Below are positions 33,780 to 45,285 of a stretch of 64,000 nt of DNA, piece by piece. Source of the stretch: Enchytraeus crypticus (Eukaryota > Annelida > Clitellata > Enchytraeida > Enchytraeidae); contig CAJHZI010000642.1 in NCBI GenBank assembly GCA_905160935.1, forward strand, positions 1,449,501 to 1,513,500. The letters run 5' to 3'. The notes below the pieces were generated by a model. That model had not been told where the DNA came from. It was given only the letters and a program-made list of their open reading frames with translations, and did no database searches. The position numbers and the translations under genes were made by a program. How positions within the stretch are numbered: the first letter of the stretch is position 1; each line of letters starts with the position of its first letter.

Positions 33780-33875
33780 TTGGCACTGCTCTCTCTTTCT
33801 CTTCGTCTCTCTCTCTTTCTTCTATAAGTGTGTTGTCTAGTAGCAGGAGCCGTGGCTTATTATATCTCCTCTGAT
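33780..33875 (-). mobile_element. Retroelement tail E2, diverged
   Basis: CT-rich tract, then AAGTGTGTTGTCTAGTAGCA, GGAGCCGTGGCTTATTATAT. The stem of the terminal hairpin is mutated. Confidence 0.45.
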
Positions 33876-34282
33876 GAAGATTATATACGATAGGTTACTA
33901 ACCATGTTGCTAATTTAAACTAGAATTACAGACTTGATCGGTTCTTATAAAACATGCATCTGAAGAAATCAAAGCTAAACATATCCAAATATCTAAACTA
34001 CAAATTCAAGTTATTAAGGCTTATTTTAAGGTAGGCCTTTATTAAGAAAAATTTGTCTTAATCACAGAACTCTTCGTTTAAACATTTAAAAATATAAGTA
34101 ATTATGATAAAAAGACTCTGTTACTTTTTGAGTTAAACACATAAAGAGCTTAGTTAAAAATATTTTATCAAATTTAAAATTTGATAAAATATTTTCAAAA
34201 TTATGGCATATTCTTTTAAATTATGTTAGAAATATGACAATTTTAAAGCGAACCGAATCTTGCCTTATCATTATTCTTATTA

Positions 34283-34440
34283 CTAAAAGCTGGAAAAGCT
34301 AAGGCTAACGCCAGTTTCCTCACTCGAAAGCGATGTCAGTGACGAGAGAGCCCAGGATTTGAACCCCGCACCTACTGATCCGCTGTGGAGTATCTTACCG
34401 ACTTCGCCACTGGCTCCAGCCACTTCGCCACTGGCTCCAG
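34283..34440 (-). mobile_element. SINE-A with tandemly duplicated 5' head
   Basis: Complete reverse copy. The head sequence ACTTCGCCACTGGCTCCAG occurs twice (34401-34419 and 34422-34440). Confidence 0.82.
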
Positions 34441-34867
34441 ATATTATTATTACTAGTATTATTTTATTTTCCTAATTGCCCTGGCGATAAATGACCCTTG
34501 GGCTAAAAATAAGATAAAAGAAAGACTCTATTTAATTTTTAAAAAGTTTAGAAAGAAATGTTTAAAATAGTAATTAGTATTTTTATTTGTCTAACAATCT
34601 CACAGCGAATCGAATCTTTCCTTGGAAAAAATAGAAACTTATCCAAGGCACTCTATAAACATATTAAGTGCGCAGTTTTATTCGAAACTAGATAATTGAA
34701 AAATTATGATATCTTCATTTCTTTTAAATGGAGTATTTCAATAAGCAATATCCTACTGCATATATATCGCAACCCATGATTTGATGACTAAGGTTAACAC
34801 TGTAAACCGCTTAACTGATGATGAAGATATCACCGATATCGATCGCTATACGTTGAAATTAGCTTTA

Positions 34868-35096
34868 ATGACATTTGATTGATCTAACTTCACTGATTCA
34901 TTTGATTGATATGACTTCACTGATCATTTGATTGATATGACTTCACTGATCATTTGATTGATATGACTTCACTGATCATTTGATTGATATGACTTCACTG
35001 ATCATTTGATTGATTTGACTTCATTGATCATTTGATTGATATGACTTCACTGATCATTTGATTGATATGACTTCACTGATTCATTTGATTGATAAT
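34868..35096. repeat. Minisatellite, 26-bp unit, about 9 copies
   Basis: Unit near CATTTGATTGATATGACTTC plus ACTGAT. Confidence 0.95.
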
Positions 35097-35439
35097 TTTG
35101 CCCGTGTCACGCTTACTATCAAGCATTGAGCGGAGGTAGTAGAGTTTCTACATAGCTGCTGCTGGAGTCTGAATAGTATTTATCATTTGTCGTGCGCGGT
35201 CAAGGCAAAGAAAATCGAAAGACAATAGTTTTGCTGACATAATATTACATTTACATATAATAAACATCCGGTCTACCACGACCTCTGGTGTTAAAGTAGA
35301 ATAACTTCTTAACTCTAACAAGTGGTTGATATGTGAGAGCAGGAACTCCAGACCCGTTTAGGTACTAATAATTAATTTAGAGGCGACTAAGACAGGAGCT
35401 GGGGATGGCAAGAGGGGACCCACGTCACTATTAAATATT

Positions 35440-35672
35440 TTCTCAAAGATTAAATGGTAAATAATCCATCTACATGTAACTGAGGAAGCCAACGGGAAAC
35501 CACCTCAGAAGTCATACTTTTTCCAAGCTATAGGCTACATAAGGTATTGATAAGGCATAGACTTTGTGAATGGATTGACTTGATGATTTCAGGAGTGCTC
35601 TTATGGAGCGAGAAGGCAGACTTTTAATATGAATATGTACCTTGAACCTGCCACTTGGCAGTGCACTGAAGA
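35440..35672 (+). mobile_element. LINE 3' tail (E1)
   Basis: GATTAAATGGTAAATAATCC, ACGGGAAACCACCTCAGAAG, TATAGGCTACATAAGGTATT, GGAGTGCTCTTATGGAGCGA, TTGAACCTGCCACTTGGCAG and TGCACTGAAGAGA. It is nearly identical to 39571-39800. Confidence 0.75.
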
Positions 35673-35737
35673 GACTTAATTTAGAATTTGACTGGCCTAT
35701 AACATATAATATGTGCTTTCATATTCTTTGCAAGTAA

Positions 35738-36245
35738 ATTACGTTGCGATGGTTGTCAGACTGAATTACATTGCGATTGCTGTTGTCAGATTGAATTACA
35801 TTGCGATATCTGTTGTCAGACTGAATTACATTACGATAACTGTTGTCAGACTGAATTACATTGCGATATCTGTTGTCAGACTGATTTACATTACGATAAC
35901 TGTTGTCAGACTGAATTACATTGCGATATCTGTTGTCAGACTGATTTACATTGCGATATCTGCTATCAGACTGAAATACGTTGCGATAGCTGTTGTCAGA
36001 CTGAATTACTTTGCGATAGCTGTTGTTAGACTGAATTACGTTGCGATAGCTGTTATCAGACAGTATTACGTTGCGATAGCTGTTATCAGACTGAATTACT
36101 TTGCGATAGCTGTTGTTAGACTGCATTACGTTGCGATAGCTGTTGTGAGACTGAATTACATTGCGATAGCTGTTGTTAGACTGAATTACATTGCGATAGC
36201 TGTTGTCAGACTGAATTACATTGCGATCGCTGTTGCCAGACACCG
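35738..36245. repeat. Minisatellite, 30-bp unit, about 17 copies
   Basis: Unit near GTTGTCAGACTGAATTACAT plus TGCGATATCT. The unit length is a multiple of three, so long frames exist on both strands; I treat these as by-products. It lies directly downstream of a LINE tail. Confidence 0.95.
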
Positions 36246-36854
36246 ATATTACTGCTGCGTCGAGTGTTGATAAATCTTTGCGATGATATTGGATAGAAAG
36301 AACAGACTGGTGGTTCAGCGGAGTAGTGCTGCAATATAATTTGTTTGCGGCATATAAAGATTTACAACCATTCGGCATAACTTTCGGCCTAGGTGTATGT
36401 GTAATTGTCGTTCCATATGTTCTTGTTCATTTACTCATTTAACTCATTGTCGCTATGTTCTGATATATTCAACGTCGGAGCTCATTGCATGCTATATTGT
36501 GCTTACGATGTTGAACTGAAACGAATTTGTTATAGTGAACAAATAAATAAATAAAGTAAATGATAAAAGATAAATGATAAATTATATAATTAAATGAATG
36601 ATTTTAAAAGATAAATGGTTATGAATACTGTCTGGAATAAATTTTGAAAATGTGATAGTTTAGCCTTCAGAAATCAACAGGCTGGGGTTAAGAAATTATG
36701 CCCTAATAAAACTCCAAATTATTTCAGAATTTTTTTCGGCCAATAATTCCTGAGAAGACAATTTAACACTCAACCAAATGATTTGGTTTAACAATGTCTA
36801 TTAATATCAATATTTCTCCGTTTCTACATAAAGCTACCAAAATTGCTTGAACTA

Positions 36855-36857
<3 letters not shown>

Positions 36858-36905
<48 letters not shown>
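36858..36905. repeat. (AT)n microsatellite at the 5' edge of the LINE
   Basis: TA repeat directly joined to the LINE leader. Confidence 0.95.
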
Positions 36906-39800
36906 CGGGTAAACAGGATAGTTTTCTCAGGGATTGACGCCCCCTGCCCGGTAAATGTCAGTCAAAGCTGAGGAAGGCATAGGGGGCCCACCTCGTCAAA
37001 AAGCACATCCCCCAAGAAAATAATGGTATATCACGACAAAAATGAGCGCCCTCAGTCCCGTGCACCCCTTAAATGGGGAGGTGTGGTAAGAATCCCACGA
37101 CCAGACGGCACCTTGGGGGCCCCACAGATATACCAGGAGGACATTCCATGCGCCCTAAAAGGATAAGTGTGGGCACATGGAATTTGAGAACTATGAGTGA
37201 AAGGGGAAAGTTAGAAAATGTAAAGAGGGAAATGGAGAAAGGGAAAATAAATGTGCTAGGGATGAGTGAAGTAAGATGGTTGGGAACTGGAGATTTTATA
37301 AGTGTTGGGTACAGGGTTATATACTCCGGAGGAGATAAAAGGGAGAAGGGTGTGGCAATAATATTGGATAGAAATATAAGTGAACGAGTAACAAAGGTTC
37401 TTCAGTGCAGTGACAGACTGATGTTAGTGCGGATTAAAGCAGATCCAGTAGATTTGGTGTTTTTTCCAAATCTACATGCCTACATCAGCCTCAGAGGATG
37501 AGGAAATTGAAGCGATGTAAGAAAAAATAGAAGGAATGATTAAAGGAGAAAAAGCCACAGATCAAGTGATATTTATGGGGGATTGGAACGCGGTGGTGGG
37601 TGAAGGGAGAGATGGAAATGAAGTTGGGGAATATGGTCTAGGAAAAAGAAATGAGAGAGGACAGAAATTTGTTGACTTTTGCAATAGAATGAGATTAGTG
37701 GTGTCCAACACTTGGTTCAAACATAAGAAGAGAAGGCGTTACACATGGAAGAAACCAGGAAGTATCGGAAACGAGGGAAGATACCAGATAGATTATATTC
37801 TGATAAAGCAACGATACAGGAATAGTGTGAAGAATTCAAGGGCTTATCCAGGAGCCGATATTAATTCAGACCACAATCTAGTAATGGCAAAAGTAGGGCT
37901 TCAGCTGAAGAAAATAATTAAGAAGAAAAGTAGTAAGAGATGGAATTTGAATGGATTGAACGAGAAAAGAAGTCAGTTTCAGGAAGCAGTGGAAAGAAAA
38001 GTTAAGGAAATGAAGGACTACGAGAGAACAGGGGTAAATGAAAGATGGTGTCAGCTAAAGGAAGCTATTAAAATAGGTGCAAAAGAAGTTTATGGCTTTC
38101 TTAAAGCAAATACAGCTAAAAAACATTGGATCATAAGCGAGATGCTAGACAAAATGGATGAAAGGAGGAAATGGAAAAGTATAGATACCAGTCATGGCCG
38201 AAGGAAATACAGAAGCTTAAACAAGGAACTTAGAAGAATTACAGACAAAGCAAAAGATCATTTGTGGAGTGAAAAGTGTGATGATTTAGCAGAATATGAT
38301 AGAGGAGAGAGGTCGGATCAATTATACCAGGAAGTCAGGATATTAACAAGAACCGATAAGAAAAAGAAAGGAGATGCAAAGAACATTAGTATAATGGGTA
38401 AAGATGGGGAATTGAAGACAGAGCTGGAAGAAGTAAAAGAAAGATGTAGAGAATATGTAGAGGAATCGTATGATAAAGCTAGGAAACCAGTTCAAGAGGA
38501 TTTTAAAATAGAAGAAGAAAATATCATAGAAGACGATAAAAGGGGCCCCGATTTAATGAAGGAGGAAATTTATTCTGCAATTAACAGTATGAAGAAGGGG
38601 AAGGCAGCTGGAATAGATGAAATCCCAGCAGAATTCTTGAAAATTTTGGAAGGAGAAACACTCAAAGAGTTAATGGAAGTATGTATGGAAGTGTACAATA
38701 CAGGTATTTGGCCAGACGACTTTACCAAGTCAGTGATGATTCCAATTCCCAAAAAGCCAATGCTGTGGATTGTTCGGATTACAGAACAATCAGTTTAATA
38801 CCTCATGCATCGAGGATCTTATTAAAGATGGTAAAAAATCGCATTCAGTTGAGGGCAGAGATTATACTGAGCAAGACACAATTTGGTTTTAGGAAAGGAT
38901 ACGGCACAAGAGAAGCAATAGCGAGCAGCGAGATTGGATTGCAGAAGATAATGGATAGGCTGAATGATACGGCCCTAAGATATGGCATGAATATTAATAT
39001 AAAAAAGACCAAGTTTATGAGAGTGTCCAATAATAAAGGTGAAGTTAATATCACAATAAATGGTACGAAATTTTAACAGGTAAGGAGTTTCAAATATTTG
39101 GGTCATACTATAACCGATGATGGGAAATGTGAGACGGAAATATGCAGTAGGATTGCACAAGCAAAAGCGGCCTTTAGTAGTAGAAAAGAACTATTTACAA
39201 AAAGTCTAAAGAAAGACACAAAGATAAAGATAGTGAAAACTTTGGTTTGGATCACGCTATTGTATGGATGTGAAACATGGACCACAAGGAAGGAAGATAT
39301 TAGGAAACTGGAGGCATTGGAAATGTGGATTTGGAGAAGAATGGAGAGGATTAGCTGGACTCAAAAGGTTACAAATGAGGAAGTCCTGGAGAGAGATGGC
39401 ACAGATAGGCAGTTGATAAATGTATTAAGAAATAGGAAGAAGAGATGGATAGGACACATTCTAAGGGGGGAAGGTCTATTAAGAGAGGTCATAGAAGGTA
39501 GAATGGAAGGGAAAAGAGGCAGGGGCAGGCCGAGATTAGGTATGTTAGATGATTTAAGTATTTTCTTAAGTATTTCCCCCAGGATTAAATAGTAATTAAT
39601 CCACCTAACTGAGGAAAGCAACGGGAAACCACCTCAGAAGCAATATTTTTCCCAATCTATAGGCTATATAAGGTATAGATAAGGCATTGACTTTGTGAAG
39701 GGATTAACTTGTAGATCTAAGGAGTGCTCTTATGGAGCGCGAAAACAGACGTTGAGTATGAATATGTACCTTGAACCTGCCACTTGGCAGTGCACTTAAG
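36906..39800 (+). mobile_element. APE-type LINE retrotransposon, internally deleted
   Basis: The element is inserted next to an (AT)n tract. It has a 5' UTR-like leader at 36909-37072 (another copy is at 30331-30455), an APE endonuclease and RT frame with several breaks (37073-39570), and a 3' UTR at 39571-39800 that ends in the hairpin CTGCCACTTGGCAG and TGCACTTAAGAAGAAGA. The 3' UTR has a close second copy at 35440-35670. The clade (RTE-like or a related APE group) is not certain. Confidence 0.8.
37073..39592 (+). pseudogene. LINE endonuclease-reverse transcriptase, frameshifted and lacking the RT catalytic core
   Basis: Segments: 37073-37501 (endonuclease N-terminus: GTWNLRTM, SEVRW); a frameshift near 37470; a TAA at 37518 where related proteins have a sense codon; 37536-38798 (GDWNAVVGEG, YQIDYIL, SDHNLV, then the RT start KKGKAAGIDEIPAEFLK and IPIPKK); a frameshift near 38755; 38755-39076 (CSDYRTISLIP, QFGFRKGYGTREAI, then directly LNDTALRYGMNINIKKTKFM); and after a TAA at 39074, 39098-39592 (FKYLGHTITDDGKCETEICSR upstream, LYGCETWT, RRKKRWIGHILRG, KRGRGRPR). 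The jump from GTREAI to the post-catalytic NxxKTK region means the segment with the palm aspartates (F/YADD) is gone. The copy cannot be active. Such proteins are often mislabelled craniofacial development protein 2-like. Confidence 0.88.
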
Positions 39801-39811
39801 AAGAAGATGAT

Positions 39812-39930
39812 GATTTAAAGACCCACTCATATGTGAAAATGAAGAGGAAGGCGGAAGACAGAGAAGAGTGAAGGCGTTCTACCATGGACCTGCCAGTAGG
39901 CAGTGCACTAAGAGAGAGATAGAGAAATAT
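39812..39930 (+). mobile_element. Retroelement tail E2
   Basis: GATTTAAAGACCCACTCATA, TGAAGAGGAAGGCGGAAGAC, CTACCATGGACCTGCCAGTA, GGCAGTGCACTAAGAGAGAG. It directly follows the E1 end of the LINE. Confidence 0.7.
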
Positions 39931-41214
39931 ATTAACTTTTCTTATTAATATCTAAGTTGTATTCCGGAATAAAATATGGGGATTTCGTGTGTAAATATGC
40001 AGGGGATTACGATATGATGGGATTATGATATGATGAGATTATGATATGATGAGATTATGATATGATGGGATTATGATATGATATGATATGATTGTGCCAT
40101 GATGATTGGAGCTATGGTAATGGTAAATTTAAGGTCGGAAAGGATTGCTTTACGATTTGACTATGATTATTATTAGAAACGTGTCTAGATTATGCGTTAT
40201 TTTCTTGAATTGATATAATTTTATTTTTCGGCCATTGGGATTAGTTATTCAACGTCGGTTTCTGAGCAGAAAGGAATCCGTTTAGAATCATTAAATTACA
40301 ACTTTACTTATGATATATTTGATCTACACGCACGTTATCTGCAGTGTATGCGATGGTTGTTGACGTTCAATTGGTCTGGCGAGATACATGTAGCTGCTGT
40401 AAGTAGATGAAGATGAAGATGAAGAGTTTACGAGATATGCAGTAGTCATTTAAGTTAGTACTTTCTTTAAATTTTGACAATATTTATTTAAAATCTTACC
40501 TTATCATGCTGTTATAACCGCCTCCTGAGCGGTGTACAGAAAAGGTAGGATTAACGATATGTTAATGTGCTTTGGTATAGTGAGGAGTAACATTCGGTCA
40601 AATCATTCATCATATTGAGCGAGGTAGCAAGTGATGAAAGAAATGAAGCTCGAATGACAAGACACAAGAAAGAGACTAAGAGATATAGACCTACAGAGAT
40701 ACACAGCTGCAGAGATATAGGGAGGAGACAGCTAGATGAAGAGATAGAAGGATAGATTGATAGATGAACTGATGGATAGATTAATAGATGGAGAGAGATA
40801 GGAAGAGAGGGAAAGAGAGAGAGAGTGAGAGAGAGGAACCCACGGACTGTCTGGGATTGTTTACACTAGTAAGGACAGTCAGAACACTTTAAAATCCACA
40901 GCGATCCTTTGTAAACATCTTCAGCTGCAGTCGCGCCCAGCAGCAACCTGCAGCAGTTGTGTGCTGAGTGAACAAAGACATTATCGCAGGGTAGACTCAT
41001 AATTTTGTTTTCTCTACTTTTATGAAATTTAATGCTAATTAAACAGCGTTTTCTTCAGCAGCGGTACTAATGAAGTCTACAACAACATATGCTCAATCAG
41101 CCTGATTTCTCAAAAAGATTAATTGCAATCTTCAGTTACAATTTAAAAGTCAAACATGCTTTACTTGTTTAAAAACTTTTCAACATCTTTATCCTAACAT
41201 GAGATATGTAGTGT
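39931..41214. other. Intergenic, repeats and a GC-richer patch
   Basis: Apart from the 18-bp tandem repeat, a GAGAGA tract (40790-40835) precedes a GC-richer patch (40840-40980) with several CTGCAG motifs. This could be an upstream exon or promoter of the BRI3-like gene, but nothing proves it. Confidence 0.3.
40008..40095. repeat. Tandem repeat, about 18-bp unit
   Basis: Unit GATTATGATATGATGAGA, 4-5 copies. Confidence 0.9.
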
Positions 41215-41575
41215 TGATGCGATTAGTTAATGAAGAAGTTCTTGCAAGAGATGGTAGGCCTACAGATAGAGAGCAATGAGTGCAATATTATTAATACTAG
41301 TGCAATGAGAAACCGAGAGCGGAGCTGGATAGGGAAATCATAACTGTTGGTGTCCTTCTCGATAGCCTTAGGGCTCCTCAGGAAGCCACAAACCATTGTT
41401 CACTGCCTCAGTTTATTGTATATTGTTCTGTTATTTGTGCAGTGTAGAAATAAATAAAGAAATAATACAAAATGAAAAGAACTGGATAGGTTGCTGAAAG
41501 AACCTATAGAAAGGAAAACAAGAGAATGGATTTAACTAGAGGCATACCGAGACACGCCATGCTAGATGATATAAT
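41215..41575 (+). pseudogene. Degenerate LINE fragment (C-terminal region)
   Basis: The stretch 41225-41265 (VNEEVLARDG) and the separate stretch 41488-41575 (TGWI..LLKEPIERK and a MLDD-like end) line up with the C-terminal part of the LINE at 39375-39555. The material between them is unrelated and includes an AAATAAATAAAGAAATAA stretch. There are multiple stops and shifts. Confidence 0.45.
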
Positions 41576-43245
41576 AACACATGTAATGCAATGTAGTGTA
41601 TGGAATGTAACAATAATACATGTCGCAATTGCAACCATTTACTAAAGGGAAAGAAAAGTCGACTAAAGTATTTTACAAACATTCCATGTTCTGTAGTTTT
41701 TTGTTATTGATTCATATTCAGTTACATATAACAGGATAACCCCATTTGCTCTACAGTTATCATCTAAATCTAAATAAATTGTCTATATCATCAAATTCAT
41801 CATATACAGTAATGTATTTATGATTTTGGCTGACGTTTAATAGTGTAAAATAATAATACTTAACATCTTACCATACTGATCTTATACAGAATATAAGATC
41901 AGTCATTTAACGAAACCTTTCCACGTCTAACGTCTAACTAGCGCTGTATTTCAGCTGAAGTATTTTCTCGCATGTTTGCTGAGCAAACAATTCCTGTCCA
42001 GTCTGAGAGGTATCATCGGCAATTATCATCGTCATTCGTTGTTGTTGCTGTTCACCTACGACTGATCCTGACCGTGATACTGACACCAGGGCTCGTATCC
42101 ATGTGGACGTCACGGCTCGGCCGCACTACCGGATTATCTTTAGTAACTCCGGGATATAATCCTAATCTGGGATATAGTATTCTCTCGAAAACAATCTATT
42201 GCGCTATCAAAGGCTTTCTGAGACTCATTTGATGATACATAGCATAAGTAAAGGAGAAGAAAAAGAAGATCTAGAGAGTGTTTCGCAGTTTTTAAATTAG
42301 GAGTAAGTTATTACAAAGTGTAAGTTATTAAAAATTCTCTCTCAATCACATCACTGACAAAACAAAATCAGATGATCTCCTCAAAAAAGCTTTTTTCATA
42401 CGCCAATATTTTTTAATTTTGGGGAATTTTCTACTGATAAACTGTTCTTATTTGTATACGTCGATTTATATGAAATATGAAGTCTCTAATATTTTCAATA
42501 TTTTCTCAAGTTGTTAAGTTGTCCTCAGTTAATGTGGAAGTAGTTGCAGTGGCTGTACAATAGCCATGGGCTCTTAAAACGAAATGATATAAATCGCTGT
42601 ATATTAAACACATACGAGACTCGTATAATCCTCCTAATGAAGGCTGTTTCTTGTTAGGTTCTATAACCAGGCGTTACTTAACTGCAGCATATACATGTAT
42701 TTCAGTGTGTAAGCAGTTTGCCACACTCTATCAGATATGCCGTGCATCATAAGACATAATGATAGACGTGATTGCATCTTGAGATGCTATAATGATCCAA
42801 TACAGACATAAATATCCGTTCAACCATTGGGTAGGCCTATCTATAGGTCGGATTGCTCTCTAGCTGCCATCTTTACCCATAGAACATGTCTTATGTCAAT
42901 GTTAATGACAACGTGATTGGTGATTGACAATGTAGTCTTGGAGGCGTGATCTGTGAAAAGCTACTGTTTGATTGTTGCTATGCTTTTTTCTTCTTTTCAG
43001 AAGTTAGCGAACTTCCAGCCTGATCAGATTCAATGTTTAAATTGAGATTAAGATTTCACTGTGGTATAGATAGCAGAGCCCTGAAGAGCTTAAGGCAGCT
43101 TCATTAACTGCTGAGTCAGATTGGGATAAGACACTCGTGTATAAATTTTCTTTTGTTGGAGTGTTTGTTTTTGGAACTGCTTAAATTAATAAAATACTAC
43201 ATATGTTTACCAATGTAAACATACAGTATGTAATCTTCATATGGA
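41576..43245. other. Intergenic, nothing recognised
   Basis: An open frame at 41972-42232 has no recognisable domain. Confidence 0.5.
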
Positions 43246-43978
43246 ATGTCTTAATAGCGTAGGGGTAGAGTCATGAAGTGTTAAATGACAGATTCTGAGG
43301 TGAATTGAACTCCTGTGAGTTCGATTCCCAGCCGCGCTGATCTAAGAGTAAAATCTCGGACTTTCACTGGACTGGTTACACGGAAAATGGACTAAATTGC
43401 CTAACGGTTTAAACATGTGATACTAAAATCAAACATGCACGGCTGTGGGCCAGAATATCTCTCTTCTGACCTTCACTATGCTTCTCAGGGTTGTCAGCGT
43501 CACGGTCTTCGGTCAGATGGTTCGGGTCAACTCATTCGGCCGAGAACAAATCCATCGCTAAGTGACCGAGCCTGGCCTTCTGCCGCGGCTTTCGTTTGGA
43601 ATGGTTTGACACCTAACAGTCTAAGACATGAGGCTAACTATTTAGCTTTCCGTCGTGGTGTGAAAACATTGTTGTGGTCGTGCAGTTTTTCTACATGAAA
43701 GTACTATACACGAATGTATGTTTATTATGAGTATTTTGTATTATGAAGTCTGGAATGAGTGTTGCTGGATAGTGTAAAGTTCCGCTCATATGTAGAAATT
43801 TTTACTAGTTGAGATATTATTTAAATGTATTTGTTATTCAGCTCATGATTATAATTGAACTCTTCCTGTAAAGTAGTCTCGAAGACCGAGTTCGGCCATG
43901 ACACTGCTATATAAGTTTTCGTTGTTAATAAAAGTGATAGATATCAGCATAGTTGATTATTTCACTATAATGCGTGTA
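43246..43978 (+). mobile_element. SINE-B copy 4, split by a LINE insertion
   Basis: Head and body lie at 43246-43428 (TAGCGTAGGGGTAGAG, GTTCGATTCCCAGCCGCG, CTGATCTAAGAGTAAAATCT) and the tail at 43930-43978 (GTGATAGATATCAGCATAGT, TTTCACTATAATGCGTG). The 0.5 kb between them is a LINE 3' end. Confidence 0.75.
43429..43929 (+). mobile_element. 5'-truncated LINE 3' end nested inside a SINE-B copy
   Basis: An open frame through 43698 reads HGCGPEYLSSDL, RPRTNPSLSDRAWPSAAAFV, WNGLTPNSLRHE and FRRGVKTLLW. This is the conserved C-terminal tail of LINE pol proteins (RAFS.AAP.LWN.LP..LR...F+..LKT.L). After the stop there is a 3' UTR ending GTTTTCGTTGTTAATAAAA. SINE-B sequence stops at about 43428 and resumes at about 43930. 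A related 3' UTR piece is at 52565-52610 and another at 54330-54360. Confidence 0.75.
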
Positions 43979-44243
43979 TACCATTGTGGGGTCTGGGTGA
44001 CTACTATACTTAATGGCCATTCCTTATGATGACTGTATGTGAGTAGCACATTTATTTTAAACAACAAAATACTCTGTAAACTAATAAGACTTCTATTATT
44101 ACGATATACTTTTTGTATATGCAGATAAGAAAACGGATTGCTTTTAAAATCTCTTAACTCACCCTCATCGTAATCTCCCACGAATCATCATAGCAGGTGT
44201 GGTTGCTATCGCAGCTGCAACAAGTGGAAATACTAGACCCGAC

Positions 44244-45063
44244 ATGGCTGATCAACATCACCATCAACACATTCAGATGCAGCCTCAGCAACCTTATGGA
44301 CCACCGCAGCCACAATACGGACCACCGCAGCCACAATATGGGCAACCGCAGCCACAATATGGGCAACCGCAACAACAATACGGACAACCGCAACAGTATG
44401 GGCAACCTCAGCAACAAACTGTAGTTGTCGTTGGACAACCCATGTGTCCTGTGTGTAAGGCAAGTATATATAAACAGGTTTAAAACAACGTTTACTGTTT
44501 TCTGACTCGAAATAATTTTCGTGATGCGTCGAACATTGGATTTGAACCCTGCATTTTTTAATCCTCAATCGAACACCTAACCGATATTGCTAAAAACTCA
44601 GCCTGGACCTGGAATAGTCGATAAATATGTTCATTATGTCTTTAGAGAGCTGTATACACAATGATCAAAACTGAGTCAAGAATATGAATGCTCGGCAATA
44701 TTCTTACAGTTAAGGGGTATTGCGAATAGTTTTGACAAGGGTATTAAAAGGAACGAAGGAACGAACAAAGGAATGTACGAAGGAAGGAATTGATGGATAG
44801 ATTGAGTGATTGTTTGATTGATTGGCTGATCGATTGATTGATTTATTATTTGACTATTGATTGATTTGCATATGAGTTAATTCATTGATTCATGAATATT
44901 CTGATTCATTAATTTTTAATTCACTGATTGACAGGTTGGAGTGATAGTTGAGGATTACTCGTGCTGTGGAATATGCCTGGCTATCTGCTTCTTTCCTATC
45001 GGTATTATCTGCTGCCTCATGATGAAGGAGAAGAAATGCTCTAGCTGTGGGGCAGTAGTCTAA
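44244..45063 (+). CDS. BRI3 (brain protein I3)-like small membrane protein, two coding exons
   Basis: Exon 1 is 44244-44459 and exon 2 is 44935-45063 (stop TAA); together they encode 114 residues. The ATG context is ACATGG. The N-terminal half is a Pro/Gln/Tyr/Gly-rich tail with an imperfect PPQPQYG repeat (about residues 15-55). It is followed by VVVVG, a CPVC pair, [12 protein letters not shown], a hydrophobic Cys-rich segment ([18 protein letters not shown]), basic KEKK and a terminal CSSCGA. The order VVVG-CPVC-hydrophobic-KKRRC-x2-CGA is that of BRI3, a small endolysosomal membrane protein related in layout to LITAF-type zinc-ribbon membrane proteins. Keeping the family spacing (CPVC, one residue, VGV) requires a GC donor (AAG|GCAAGT). 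A GT donor after 44477 would add six residues in frame. Upstream CAG sites near 44213 could accept a 5' UTR intron. The biochemical role of BRI3 is not settled. Confidence 0.82.
44500..44610 (-). mobile_element. Degenerate SINE-A in the BRI3-like intron
   Basis: TTGGATTTGAACCCTGCATT, AATCGAACACCTAACCGATA and a TCAGCCTGG end follow SINE-A order with many changes. Confidence 0.5.
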
Positions 45064-45107
45064 CTGTATCATCCCATCAGTCCTTCCACTAAATATTAAC
45101 CTCGGCT

Positions 45108-45285
45108 GTTACCTAATCCTGGAGTCCATATCGTGACCTAATTCTGGAATCCATTTCCTTATCTTATCATGGAGTCCATTTCGTGACCTAATTCTGGAAT
45201 CCATCATTTGATCCTATCCTGGAGTCCATCTCGTGACCCAATCGTAGAATCCATACCGGGACCTAATCCTGGAGTCCAACACGCT
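45108..45285. repeat. Tandem repeat, about 42-bp unit built of two 21-bp halves, in BRI3-like 3' UTR region
   Basis: ACCTAATCCTGGAGTCCATA and TCGTGACCTAATTCTGGAAT alternate, about 4 double units, starting 45 bp after the stop codon. Confidence 0.85.

Noticed and set aside
35713..36378. Repeat proteins VVRLNYIAIA (plus) and NSYRNVIQSD (minus)
   Set aside because: Both come from one 30-bp tandem repeat read on opposite strands; no gene context.
41972..42232. 86-codon open frame
   Set aside because: No recognisable domain, and nothing links it to neighbouring genes.
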